Assembly: GCF_003387165.1 (NCBI RefSeq)
Contig: NZ_QUMW01000014.1
Location: 62,001 to 126,000 of the forward strand
Direction: 5' to 3'
Length of the DNA stretch: 64,000 nucleotides
Source of the DNA: Jeotgalicoccus halotolerans
Lineage (GTDB): Bacteria; Bacillota; Bacilli; Staphylococcales; Salinicoccaceae
A program made the translations under genes and the position numbers. Shown piece after piece: positions 1 to 6,925 of this stretch. Below the pieces are notes generated by a model. That model had not been told where the DNA came from. It saw nothing but the letters and a program-made list of their open reading frames with translations, and made no database searches. Positions within the stretch are counted from its first letter, which is position 1. Each line of letters starts with the position of its first letter.

Positions 1-1105
1 GGAAATGTTCTACAACAACGATATCGTGCAGCGTGAGGGTATGCTGCCAAAACGTATCGTTAATACGCTTTTCGGTAAAGGTGCAATCCATACGATTGAT
101 GGTAAAAAACATATCGACAGAAAAGCATTATTTATGAGTTTAATGACTGAAGGCAACCTGAACTACGTGCGTGAATTAACACGTACTTTATGGCGTGCAA
201 ACACTCAGCGTATGGAAAGTATGGACGAGGTAAATATTTACCGCGAATCTATCGTTCTTCTGACTAAAGTTGGTACACGCTGGGCCGGAGTGCAGGCACC
301 GCCGGAAGAAATCGAAAGAATCGCAACAGATATGGATATCATGATCGATTCATTCAAAGGTCTCGGAGGCGTATTTAAAGGATATAAAGAATCTAAAAAC
401 GCTCGACGACGCGTAGAAGACTGGCTTGAAGAGCAGATTATCGAAACGCGTAAAGGCAACATTCATCCGCCGGAAGGCACGGCGCTTTACGAATTCGCAC
501 ACTGGGAGGATTACCTCGGCAACCCGATGGACTCACGAAATTGTGCAATCGATTTAATGAATACATTCCGTCCATTAATCGCAATCAACAGATTTGTATC
601 TTTCGGTCTGCTTGCTATGCATGAAAATCCGATTACGCGTGAAAAAATTAAGAGCGAACCGGACTATGCATACAAGTTTTCTCAGGAAGTCCGCCGCTAC
701 TACCCGTTTGTACCATTCCTGCCTGGTAAAGCTAAAGTAGATATCGACTTCCAGGGGGTAACAATTCCTGCAGGCCATGGTCTCGCACTAGACGTCTACG
801 GTACCATGCATGATGAAACATTATGGGATGACCCGAATGAATTCCGTCCGGAAAGATTTGAAGACTGGGACGGCTCGCCGTTCGACCTTATTCCTCAGGG
901 CGGCGGAGACTACTGGACTAACCACCGTTGTGCCGGTGAGTGGATCACGGTAATCATTATGGAAGAAACGATGAAATACTTCGCTGAAAAAGTGACTTAC
1001 GATGTACCTGAACAGGATCTGACAGTCGATCTTAACAGTATCCCGGGATACATTAAGAGCGGATTTATCATCAAGAACGTTCACGAAGTAGTAGACAGAA
1101 AATAA
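1..1105 (+). CDS. oleT: Fatty acid decarboxylase cytochrome P450 (CYP152 family, OleT-like), 5' truncated by the window edge
   Basis: This is a peroxygenase-type P450 that uses hydrogen peroxide; OleT converts fatty acids to terminal alkenes and CO2. The reading frame is open to base 1, so the N-terminus lies outside. From memory of Jeotgalicoccus OleT, the first Met seen here (base 5) corresponds to residue 57, and the rest aligns almost residue for residue to the end. The residues expected for OleT are visible, numbered from that Met: Phe23 (OleT Phe79), His29 (His85), Arg189 (Arg245, carboxylate-binding, in TFRP) and the heme-ligand Cys309 (Cys365, in NHRCAGEW). His at position 85 is typical of the decarboxylase, whereas the Bacillus hydroxylases have Gln. 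The gene appears monocistronic and ends at a strong hairpin. A CYP152 hydroxylase is the alternative, but the residues favour OleT. Confidence 0.95.
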   Translation, partial: EMFYNNDIVQREGMLPKRIVNTLFGKGAIHTIDGKKHIDRKALFMSLMTEGNLNYVRELTRTLWRANTQRMESMDEVNIYRESIVLLTKVGTRWAGVQAPPEEIERIATDMDIMIDSFKGLGGVFKGYKESKNARRRVEDWLEEQIIETRKGNIHPPEGTALYEFAHWEDYLGNPMDSRNCAIDLMNTFRPLIAINRFVSFGLLAMHENPITREKIKSEPDYAYKFSQEVRRYYPFVPFLPGKAKVDIDFQGVTIPAGHGLALDVYGTMHDETLWDDPNEFRPERFEDWDGSPFDLIPQGGGDYWTNHRCAGEWITVIIMEETMKYFAEKVTYDVPEQDLTVDLNSIPGYIKSGFIIKNVHEVVDRK

Positions 1106-1119
1106 AAAAGTATATAAAG

Positions 1120-1215
1120 AACGCGCAGCTCAAAATGATATGCTCCCCTAAAGTAGACACTTAAAAAAGTAAACTGCTTTAGGGGGAGCAGTTCACAAAC
1201 TATGAGCTGCGCGTT
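1120..1215. terminator. Bidirectional terminator between oleT and the rhodanese gene, with an enlarged loop
   Basis: A perfect 13-bp stem (1120-1132 with 1203-1215) lies between two convergent genes. T-rich sequence follows it on both strands, most clearly on the minus strand. The loop is about 70 nt, far longer than normal, and contains a second, separate inverted repeat (1141-1190). This suggests that a short element was inserted into the loop of a pre-existing terminator. Confidence 0.75.
1141..1190. repeat. 50-bp imperfect inverted repeat, possibly insertion-sequence ends
   Basis: The element begins TGCTCCCCTAAAG and ends with the near-complement CTTTAGGGGGAGCA (one extra G), around a 23-nt AT-rich centre. 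The TG...CA ends and the GTAGACAC following the left arm recall terminal repeats of the IS3/IS150 type, but no transposase remnant lies between the arms and no clear target duplication flanks them. It may be a solo IS remnant, a tiny non-autonomous element, or simply an inner stem of the terminator. Confidence 0.55.
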
Positions 1216-1224
1216 TATTGTTAA

Positions 1225-1527
1225 TTAGTGCATATAGTTTCGCGGTCCTGTATACTCGCTCATGCCACCTTCGACGTTGTGCGCGTCGTAGCCTCGGGAT
1301 GTCATATAATCCTGTACGCGTTTCGAGCGTCCGCCTGATTTACAGACGATGTAGTAGCTTTTATCTTTATCGAGCGAAGTTTCATCGACATCAAATGTGC
1401 TCATCGGATAGTGCACTGCACCAGGTAAAAATCCTGATAATTCAAGTTCATCAGTTTCCCTGACATCGATAATGACACTGTTGTCATCTCGCTGAACGGT
1501 ATCGATTTGTGAAATATTTATATCCAT
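1225..1527 (-). CDS. Single-domain rhodanese-like sulfurtransferase
   Basis: This 100-residue cytoplasmic protein consists of one rhodanese domain. Such proteins carry sulfur as a persulfide on a catalytic Cys. The domain hallmarks are visible: IIDVRE near residues 19-24, the substitution-loop Cys62 in the active-site loop CKSGGRS, and the C-terminal Asn-Val-Glu-Gly-Gly motif common in these folds. The start is supported by a GGGAGG ribosome-binding site just upstream. It is convergent with oleT and divergent from rsgA. The physiological sulfur acceptor cannot be told from the sequence; the PspE/GlpE type is the closest description. Confidence 0.9.
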   Translation of the reverse strand: MDINISQIDTVQRDDNSVIIDVRETDELELSGFLPGAVHYPMSTFDVDETSLDKDKSYYIVCKSGGRSKRVQDYMTSRGYDAHNVEGGMSEYTGPRNYMH

Positions 1528-1623
1528 TTTTATATCCTCCCAGTTCTATTTAACAAATTCAATATTATCACAGTTAATTTGTTGTTATAATAAAATTGTA
1601 TTTAAATAATTCCGAGGTGTTAT

Positions 1624-2484
1624 ATGCAGACAGGAAAAATTATTAAAGCGCTGAGCGGCTTTTATTACGTAGAGTCGAATAATAAGGTGTACGAGACACG
1701 TGCACGCGGCCGTTTCAGAAAAACAGCGGAAAGCCCGCTTGTCGGAGACTATGTTGAATTCCAAATAGAAAATGTTGACGAAGGTTATATTACAGCGATT
1801 CTGCCTCGCAAAAACTCGCTTAACAGACCGCCGGTCGCAAATATTGACCAGCTGCTTTTAACGGCGAGCTTAAAATCTCCGGATTTCAGTTTTTACCTGC
1901 TCGATCGTTTTATTGCCCACAGCGAAGCGAATGATATAAATCCGGTGCTGATCGTGACGAAAAATGACCTGAACGACAATGATATACTCATCGAAGAAAT
2001 AAAAAGTGTGTATACACCGATGTACGAAGTATATTTTACCGATAAAGACCACATTAACGACGATTTAAAAGATGTTTTTGATGGGAAGCTGAGCGTACTC
2101 GCAGGCCAGTCGGGCGCAGGAAAATCGACCTTGCTAAATACGCTGCTGCCGCATCTTGATTTAAAAACAGACGAAATCTCAAATGCGTTAAACCGCGGTA
2201 AACATACGACGCGCCACGTTGAACTGATCAGTATCGACGGCGGTTTTATAGCGGATACTCCCGGCTTTGCAACGATAGACTTTTTAAATATCGATAAATA
2301 CAATATTAAATTCTGTTTTATCGATTTTAATCAGTACAGCTGCAAATTCAGAGAGTGTCTGCATATTAAGGAGCCGAAGTGCGGCGTTAAAGCGGCTGTT
2401 GAATCGGGAGAGCTCGCGCAGTCGCGATACGACAGCTATGTAAAAATTTATAATGAAATTGATCACAGAAAAGAGAGGTATTAG
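1624..2484 (+). CDS. rsgA: Ribosome small subunit biogenesis GTPase RsgA (YloQ)
   Basis: RsgA is a circularly permuted GTPase that checks late maturation of the 30S subunit. The N-terminal OB fold (about 1-65) is followed by permuted G motifs: G4 TKND at 112-115, G1 GQSGAGKST at 161-169 and G3 DTPG at 211-214. A C-terminal zinc site is formed by Cys240, Cys245, His247 and Cys253. The length (286 aa) is normal. A GAGGTG ribosome-binding site precedes the ATG. It starts a tight operon with rpe and thiN. In staphylococci the phosphatase/kinase pair prpC-prkC usually sits directly upstream; here that place is taken by the divergent rhodanese gene. Confidence 0.97.
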   Translation: MQTGKIIKALSGFYYVESNNKVYETRARGRFRKTAESPLVGDYVEFQIENVDEGYITAILPRKNSLNRPPVANIDQLLLTASLKSPDFSFYLLDRFIAHSEANDINPVLIVTKNDLNDNDILIEEIKSVYTPMYEVYFTDKDHINDDLKDVFDGKLSVLAGQSGAGKSTLLNTLLPHLDLKTDEISNALNRGKHTTRHVELISIDGGFIADTPGFATIDFLNIDKYNIKFCFIDFNQYSCKFRECLHIKEPKCGVKAAVESGELAQSRYDSYVKIYNEIDHRKERY

Positions 2485-2486
2485 AC

Positions 2487-3131
2487 ATGGTTAAAGTATT
2501 ACCGTCATTACTCGCAGGCGATTTTTTAAAACTCGGTGTGGATATTAAAGAAATGGAAGCGGCAGGGGCAGATATTTTTCATCTTGATATAATGGACGGC
2601 CAGTTTGTACCGAACATTTCCTATGGTATTCCTGTATGCGAAGCGATTGCGAAAGAAGCATCGATTCCTCTTGATGTCCATTTAATGACATACGATCCGA
2701 CACAGTTTGTCGATGACTTTAAAAATATGGGGGTCGACATGCTGTCATTTCATATTGAAGCGACACCGCATGCTCACCGCGCGGTCCAGCTGATTAAAAG
2801 TAAAGGCATGAAAGCAGGCATCGCACTCAATCCTCAAACTTCTGTCGAAGCGGTGCGCCATCTGCTTTCGGACGTTGATTTTGTTTTAATTATGACGGTG
2901 AATCCGGGCTTCGGCGGCCAGGGCTTTATCGATTCGTGTGTTGAAAAACTGGATGAGCTTGTTTCCATCCGTGAAACTTTAACTAATAAATTTGATATAG
3001 AAGTCGACGGCGGCATTAACGGCGAAACTGCCGAAATTGTTAAGGTGCACGGTGCGAATTTACTCGTCAGCGGTTCTTATTTATTTAAAGCAGACGATAA
3101 AGCTGCCGCAATCAGTGCCTTAAAGGAATGA
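2487..3131 (+). CDS. rpe: Ribulose-phosphate 3-epimerase
   Basis: The enzyme interconverts ribulose 5-phosphate and xylulose 5-phosphate in the pentose phosphate pathway. It is a TIM-barrel protein of 214 aa, the usual length. Metal and catalytic residues are in FHLDIMDGQFVPN (His32, Asp34, Asp37), in VHLMTYDP after the next strand, and in the phosphate-binding EVDGGI segment near the C-terminus. It starts 2 bases after the rsgA stop and is followed 4 bases later by thiN, so translational coupling in one operon is likely. Confidence 0.97.
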   Translation: MVKVLPSLLAGDFLKLGVDIKEMEAAGADIFHLDIMDGQFVPNISYGIPVCEAIAKEASIPLDVHLMTYDPTQFVDDFKNMGVDMLSFHIEATPHAHRAVQLIKSKGMKAGIALNPQTSVEAVRHLLSDVDFVLIMTVNPGFGGQGFIDSCVEKLDELVSIRETLTNKFDIEVDGGINGETAEIVKVHGANLLVSGSYLFKADDKAAAISALKE

Positions 3132-3135
3132 TGCT

Positions 3136-3750
3136 ATGAAACGCATTAACGTGCTGCTCCGCAATATTCCCTTTACCGCCGAACGCGATGCACCTTGGGC
3201 GGGTGTCGATGCCGGTGTGAAAGGGCTCTTTGAAGCGGGAATTAAAATAGACCGGGCATACGGCGACTTCGACAGTGTCACAGCCGAAGATTTAAACTTA
3301 TTTAAAGAGAGTCTTGAACTCGATATTGTGCCGAGTGCTAAAAATTTTACGGACAGTGAGCTTGCGCTCTTGTCTCTTGCAGAGCTCGGTTATACAGCGA
3401 TAGATGTATACGGTGCGCTCGGCGGCAGAAAAGATCACGAGCTCATGAACATTCAGCTGCTTGCGCACGAGGATCTCCGGAAACTCGATATCCGTCTTCT
3501 TAATGAGACGAACGATATCCGTCTGCTGCCTCAGGGCGTTCACACAATTGAGGCTGATAATGATAAAAGATACGTTTCTCTTATTCCGCTCTACGATAAG
3601 ACGCTGCTTACTCTCGAAGGTTTCAAATATGATATTCAGGATACATACGTAAGTATCGGCAGAACTTTAACTGTCAGCAATGAATTTAAAGAAAAGACTG
3701 TAACTGTTAAGACGGATAAAGATATATTAATGATTAAATCAGCAGACTAG
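3136..3750 (+). CDS. thiN: Thiamine pyrophosphokinase
   Basis: ThiN transfers pyrophosphate from ATP to thiamine to make thiamine diphosphate. The 204-residue protein has the family features: an N-terminal GVDAGVKGL segment, the GDFDSV metal/nucleotide motif near residue 39, the DFTDSE-like KNFTDSELAL segment, and YGALGGRKDHELMN in the middle. Its position behind rsgA and rpe is the standard Firmicutes arrangement. Weak overall sequence conservation is normal for the family. Confidence 0.93.
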   Translation: MKRINVLLRNIPFTAERDAPWAGVDAGVKGLFEAGIKIDRAYGDFDSVTAEDLNLFKESLELDIVPSAKNFTDSELALLSLAELGYTAIDVYGALGGRKDHELMNIQLLAHEDLRKLDIRLLNETNDIRLLPQGVHTIEADNDKRYVSLIPLYDKTLLTLEGFKYDIQDTYVSIGRTLTVSNEFKEKTVTVKTDKDILMIKSAD

Positions 3751-3760
3751 AGGTGATTGA

Positions 3761-4462
3761 ATGATATTTGCAGGGGCTCTCGCCAACTCGCTGGCGATTA
3801 TTATCGGCGGCGCGCTCGGAATGATATTTACTTTTATTCCCGAACATATCAAAGATGCGATTATGAAAATACAGGGATTATTTATTATTACGATGGGAAT
3901 ACAGATGGTCGTCGGGGCCACTGATATTTTGACGACGCTTATATCACTCATCATCGGGGTGGTTATCGGGGAAGTAGTCAAACTCGAAGAACTGCTCAAC
4001 CGTTTCGGCCACTTAATGGAAGTCCGGCTCGGCGATAAGCACGGGGGTAACATTTCTCAAGGTTTGATTTCCGGAATGCTGATCTTTATCGTCGGAGCGA
4101 TGGGTATTGTCGGCGGTCTCGATGCCGGCCTCCAGGGCAGCAACGACGTACTGTACACGAAAGCGACAATGGATTTCTTTATCGCGCTCGTGATGACAAC
4201 GGCTTACGGACGAGGTGTTATCTTGTCCAGTATTCCGACCTTCTTTTACATCGCTGCGATAATTATCAGTGCCCGGCAGATTGCGAACTTTATACCGGCA
4301 GACGTACTCGATACCATGGTTGACCAGGTCAGTGCGACAGGCGGAGTCATCCTCCTAGCTATCGGACTGAACATGCTTAACGTCACGCACATGCGTGTCG
4401 GCAACATGATACCTGCGATATTCATCGGTATGTTTATCGTCTGGCTGCTGTCTTTCTTTTAA
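3761..4462 (+). CDS. DUF554 family membrane protein (YdfK/YqgA type)
   Basis: This 233-residue integral membrane protein has about six or seven hydrophobic segments and almost no soluble part. The start FAGALANSLAIIIGGALG is characteristic of DUF554, whose members are predicted transporters of unknown substrate. An AGAGGTG ribosome-binding site precedes the ATG at 3761, 11 bases after thiN, so it probably shares that transcript. It ends at a strong terminator. Staphylococcal chromosomes I recall usually go from thiN directly to rpmB, so this gene looks like a lineage-specific insertion. Its function cannot be named. Confidence 0.85.
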   Translation: MIFAGALANSLAIIIGGALGMIFTFIPEHIKDAIMKIQGLFIITMGIQMVVGATDILTTLISLIIGVVIGEVVKLEELLNRFGHLMEVRLGDKHGGNISQGLISGMLIFIVGAMGIVGGLDAGLQGSNDVLYTKATMDFFIALVMTTAYGRGVILSSIPTFFYIAAIIISARQIANFIPADVLDTMVDQVSATGGVILLAIGLNMLNVTHMRVGNMIPAIFIGMFIVWLLSFF

Positions 4463-4465
4463 AAT

Positions 4466-4501
4466 AAACCCCTCCTGAAATTAAAATTTCAGGAGGGGTT
4501 T
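4466..4501 (+). terminator. Strong intrinsic terminator after the DUF554 gene
   Basis: A perfect 16-bp stem (4466-4481 with 4486-4501) closes a 4-nt loop (TAAA) just after the stop codon. The A-rich start and T-rich end of the stem give the pattern of an intrinsic terminator that could work in both directions. It would end the rsgA-rpe-thiN-DUF554 transcript. Confidence 0.85.
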
Positions 4502-4538
4502 GCTGTGTGTAGAGGAGAGGACATCAACACTCTGATGC

Positions 4539-4659
4539 TGGGATAAATATGATTGTCTGTCATATCAACCCTGTTGAGCTGGGATATATATGAAACCCGC
4601 TCATGCCAACCCAAGCGTCTGCAGATACATATGAGCTGCCATCATACCAACCCTTCCGC
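4539..4659. repeat. Three degenerate tandem repeats of 40-41 bp
   Basis: Three units (4539-4579, 4580-4619, 4620-4659) share a first part resembling TGGGATAtATATGA, a variable middle, and CATaCCAACCC near the end. Within each, ATGA or ATG and CAT form a short dyad, so every unit could fold as a small hairpin. A partial fourth copy seems to precede them (4521-4538). The array lies between the terminators of the DUF554 gene and of rpmB, so it is probably not coding. I cannot match it to a named family. Confidence 0.6.
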
Positions 4660-4669
4660 AAAAAGATAA

Positions 4670-4708
4670 AAAAACTGGTACCACTTAAATAAAGTGATAC
4701 CAGTTTTT
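4670..4708 (-). terminator. rpmB terminator
   Basis: A 17-bp stem with one G-U type position (4670-4686 with 4692-4708) has a 5-nt loop and lies 11 bases beyond the rpmB stop codon. On the minus strand it is followed by a U-rich run. It fits an intrinsic terminator for rpmB. Confidence 0.85.
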
Positions 4709-4719
4709 AAATTGAAGTA

Positions 4720-4908
4720 TTAGACACGTTCAACTTTACCTGATTTTAGCGCGCGAGCAGAAACCCAAACTTTTTTAGGTCTGCCGTCAACCATGATTCT
4801 AACTTTTTGCAAGTTAGCACCGAAAGTTCTTTTGCTTGAGTTAAGCGCGTGAGAACGGTTGTTACCAGATCTTGATCTGCGTCCTGTTACATAACATTCT
4901 TTCACCAT
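4720..4908 (-). CDS. rpmB: 50S ribosomal protein L28
   Basis: L28 is a small structural protein of the large subunit. The 62-residue sequence has the family pattern, with [17 protein letters not shown] at the N-terminus and [17 protein letters not shown] at the C-terminus. It has a single Cys, so it lacks the four-Cys zinc site of the zinc-binding L28 form. The gene is read alone, opposite to its neighbours, with its own promoter and terminator, as usual in Firmicutes. Confidence 0.98.
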   Translation of the reverse strand: MVKECYVTGRRSRSGNNRSHALNSSKRTFGANLQKVRIMVDGRPKKVWVSARALKSGKVERV

Positions 4909-4972
4909 TTATCCCACTCCTTTAATTTAATTTACATAATCATGTTCATCTCTTCTTTATGCATACTCCAAT

Positions 4973-5001
4973 ATGATACATTAATTCACGTTTATTGTCT
5001 A
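4973..5001 (-). promoter_or_regulatory. Predicted sigma-A promoter of rpmB
   Basis: Read on the minus strand, TAGACA and TATCAT are separated by exactly 17 bases. They lie about 65 bases upstream of the rpmB start codon. This is pattern recognition only. Confidence 0.6.
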
Positions 5002-5221
5002 TATATTTCGCACAAAATCGATTGTTTTTGAATGTTTAAAAATGAATTTTGCAAGAGCATCAAAATCCTCTCACTGCTTTATATATCAGGAAATTTTTCA
5101 ATAATAATTTCAAAAAAACATTTACGCACGGGTTGTACGTGGTACGATAACAACACGGGAAATTAAGATGCAGAAGATAAATTCATTTTTCAAGTGAAAA
5201 TGCCGGGAGGAGGAAGAGTAC
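5002..5221. other. AT-rich divergent intergenic region
   Basis: The gap between rpmB and the next plus-strand gene (4909-5221) is just over 300 bases. Beyond the rpmB promoter and its 5' leader it holds AT-rich sequence without a convincing ORF, a weak plus-strand promoter candidate (TTTACG at 5121, 16 bases, TACGAT at 5143) and the GGGAGGAGG ribosome-binding site of the next gene. I see no riboswitch or RNA gene. Confidence 0.5.
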
Positions 5222-5488
5222 ATGTTTAAATTACTGCTGTTTGCAGGAATAATGCTCGCTATTTTAATTATTGCGCTGGCTTATATATTCCGGCATGAGC
5301 TCAGAACGCTCGGACATAAGTACGATGAATATGATGAGATAAAAAAGCTGAAGCATGAAATTAAACGAAAAAATATTACATACGACGCGCATCTGAAAAA
5401 GTACGGCTATACAGTGGAAGTAAAAATGCTTGAAGTAGAAATTAAAGAACTTGAAAATCTTATTACGGAAATGGAGCACAGAAAATGA
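5222..5488 (+). CDS. Small single-pass membrane protein with a coiled-coil tail
   Basis: I do not recognise this 88-residue protein. Residues 3-24 form one strong transmembrane helix. The rest is highly charged, rich in Lys and Glu with regularly spaced Leu, Ile and Val, and is probably a cytoplasmic helix or coiled coil. The start is preceded by a strong GGGAGGAGG site. Its stop overlaps the start of the SPFH gene by 4 bases (ATGA), so the two are almost certainly co-translated and may form one membrane complex. That role is an inference. Confidence 0.8.
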   Translation: MFKLLLFAGIMLAILIIALAYIFRHELRTLGHKYDEYDEIKKLKHEIKRKNITYDAHLKKYGYTVEVKMLEVEIKELENLITEMEHRK

Positions 5489-6306
5489 AAAAAATTTATG
5501 CAGCGATAGGAGTAGGGGCAATAGTCCTTGCGGGTCTGATTGTCGGACTGATTTTAATGGTTTCGAAAGTTGAAAATGGGCACGTTGGGGTTATATACAG
5601 CATTAACGGCGGAGTGCAGGATGAAGTACTTGGTCAGGGATGGCATCTCGTTTATCCGACAGAACGCGTGATTGAATATCCGGTTCGTACTCAGAATAAA
5701 AACTACGAATCGCTTGCAGTCGCAACCATTGACGGCAAGACCATCAACATGCCGGTGGCACTGAATTACCACGTCGACAGCGAAAAAGCATCAGCAGTGT
5801 ATAAGAAATTCGGCAATATTACAATTGAAGATCTGGAAGAAGGCTATATTAAAACACGGATTAACGATGCTCTCCGTCAGACGGTGTCTGAATATACGGT
5901 AATCGAAGCGTTCGGTGAGCGTATCGGTGATATTAAACTCGAGACGATTGAAATTGCTAAAGAAGATCTTGAAAAAGACGGAATTATTATTGAGGATATT
6001 ATGCTCAGCGCGCCCCAGCCTGATGCTGAAACTCAAAAAGCGATAGATGACCGCGTTAAAGCAACCCAGGAACTTGAGCGTAAAAAGACGGATAAACTGA
6101 TTGCGACAGAAGAAGCTGAACGGAAGCGCATTGAAGCTGAAGGGGAAGCGGAGGCTAACAGAATCGTTCAGGAATCGCTGAGCGAAGAAGTACTGATGCA
6201 GCAGATGATTGAAAAATGGAGCGGTGCCCAGCCGATTTCTATCGGCGGCGAAGGTGTCATGATTGATCTCCCTCAGGCGCAGCCTGAAGAAGCAGAAGAA
6301 GAATAG
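5485..6306 (+). CDS. SPFH/Band 7 (prohibitin-like) membrane protein
   Basis: The 273-residue protein has an N-terminal transmembrane helix (about 5-28), a Band 7 domain starting at VENGHVGVIYSINGGVQ, and a long Glu/Lys/Arg-rich helix (about 180-235, with EAERKRIEAEGEAEANRIV) typical of oligomerising prohibitin-type proteins. It ends in an acidic Pro/Glu tail. Family members form ring- or cage-like assemblies that organise membrane domains and often regulate proteases. It is distinct from FloA, which is longer and has a different membrane anchor. It pairs with the small membrane protein upstream and is followed by a terminator. Confidence 0.88.
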   Translation: MKKIYAAIGVGAIVLAGLIVGLILMVSKVENGHVGVIYSINGGVQDEVLGQGWHLVYPTERVIEYPVRTQNKNYESLAVATIDGKTINMPVALNYHVDSEKASAVYKKFGNITIEDLEEGYIKTRINDALRQTVSEYTVIEAFGERIGDIKLETIEIAKEDLEKDGIIIEDIMLSAPQPDAETQKAIDDRVKATQELERKKTDKLIATEEAERKRIEAEGEAEANRIVQESLSEEVLMQQMIEKWSGAQPISIGGEGVMIDLPQAQPEEAEEE

Positions 6307-6322
6307 CACAGATGATAAAGAT

Positions 6323-6370
6323 ATATCCGTACCGGGGCTTCGAAAAAAGCTTCTGTGCGGATATTTTTTT
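6323..6370 (+). terminator. Terminator of the SPFH operon
   Basis: A 10-bp outer stem with one G-U pair (6323-6332 with 6355-6364), a weaker inner stem, and a run of seven T follow the SPFH stop codon by 16 bases. It separates this cassette from yloU. Confidence 0.8.
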
Positions 6371-6478
6371 CAGTATCCACATATATGTGTTTATAGAAAA
6401 TGCGGTATGATATAATATTATCGATAACAAACATTCGGAAAAGTAAATATTGAGACCTGGAAAATACTATAATAACAC

Positions 6479-6508
6479 TTGTATTTCCCAAGGGAATTTG
6501 CTTATAAT
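6479..6508 (+). promoter_or_regulatory. Predicted promoter of the yloU-fakA operon
   Basis: TTGTAT and a perfect TATAAT are separated by 18 bases, about 28 bases upstream of the yloU start codon. A second TATAAT lies near 6411 with a poorer -35, so there may be two starts. Confidence 0.55.
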
Positions 6509-6535
6509 TAAATGATGTATTGGGAGGCGAAATAA

Positions 6536-6904
6536 ATGGCTCTGGAAATTGAAAATGACTTAGGTAAAATTGAAATTTCTACAGACGTAATAGCAAATAT
6601 TGCCGGCAGTACCGTTGTCGAATCATATGGCGTAGTCGGTATGGCTTCTAAAAATCAGGTCCGTGACGGATTTGCGGAACTGCTCGGTAAAGAAAATTAT
6701 TCACGCGGTGTAATTGTCGAACATAACGAAGACAGACTGGCGATTGAACTGTATATTATTGTCGGCTACGGCGTGAAAATTTCAGAAGTGGCAGCTAACG
6801 TACAGACAACTGTAAAATATAAACTTGAAAAAACATTAGGATTAAGTATTGAAGCTGTAAATATACACGTACAAGGTGTACGCATTATCGGCGGAGACGA
6901 ATAG
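6536..6904 (+). CDS. yloU: Asp23/Gls24 family envelope stress response protein (YloU)
   Basis: This 122-residue protein belongs to the Asp23 family (start EIENDLGKIEISTDVIANIAGSTVVESYGVVGM). Family members associate with the membrane and several are induced by cell-wall or alkaline stress; YloU itself is of unclear function. The position directly before fakA (yloV) is conserved across Firmicutes. The GGGAGG ribosome-binding site supports the ATG at 6536. It is the housekeeping YloU by context, not necessarily the abundant alkaline-shock protein Asp23 of Staphylococcus aureus. Confidence 0.93.
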   Translation: MALEIENDLGKIEISTDVIANIAGSTVVESYGVVGMASKNQVRDGFAELLGKENYSRGVIVEHNEDRLAIELYIIVGYGVKISEVAANVQTTVKYKLEKTLGLSIEAVNIHVQGVRIIGGDE

Positions 6905-6925
6905 TCGGGGAGGATTTACAATACA

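Noticed and set aside
4539-4659. A second CRISPR-like array or a small RNA gene
   Set aside because: The units are degenerate over their whole length with no constant repeat and unique spacer pattern, and no promoter is visible for a small RNA.
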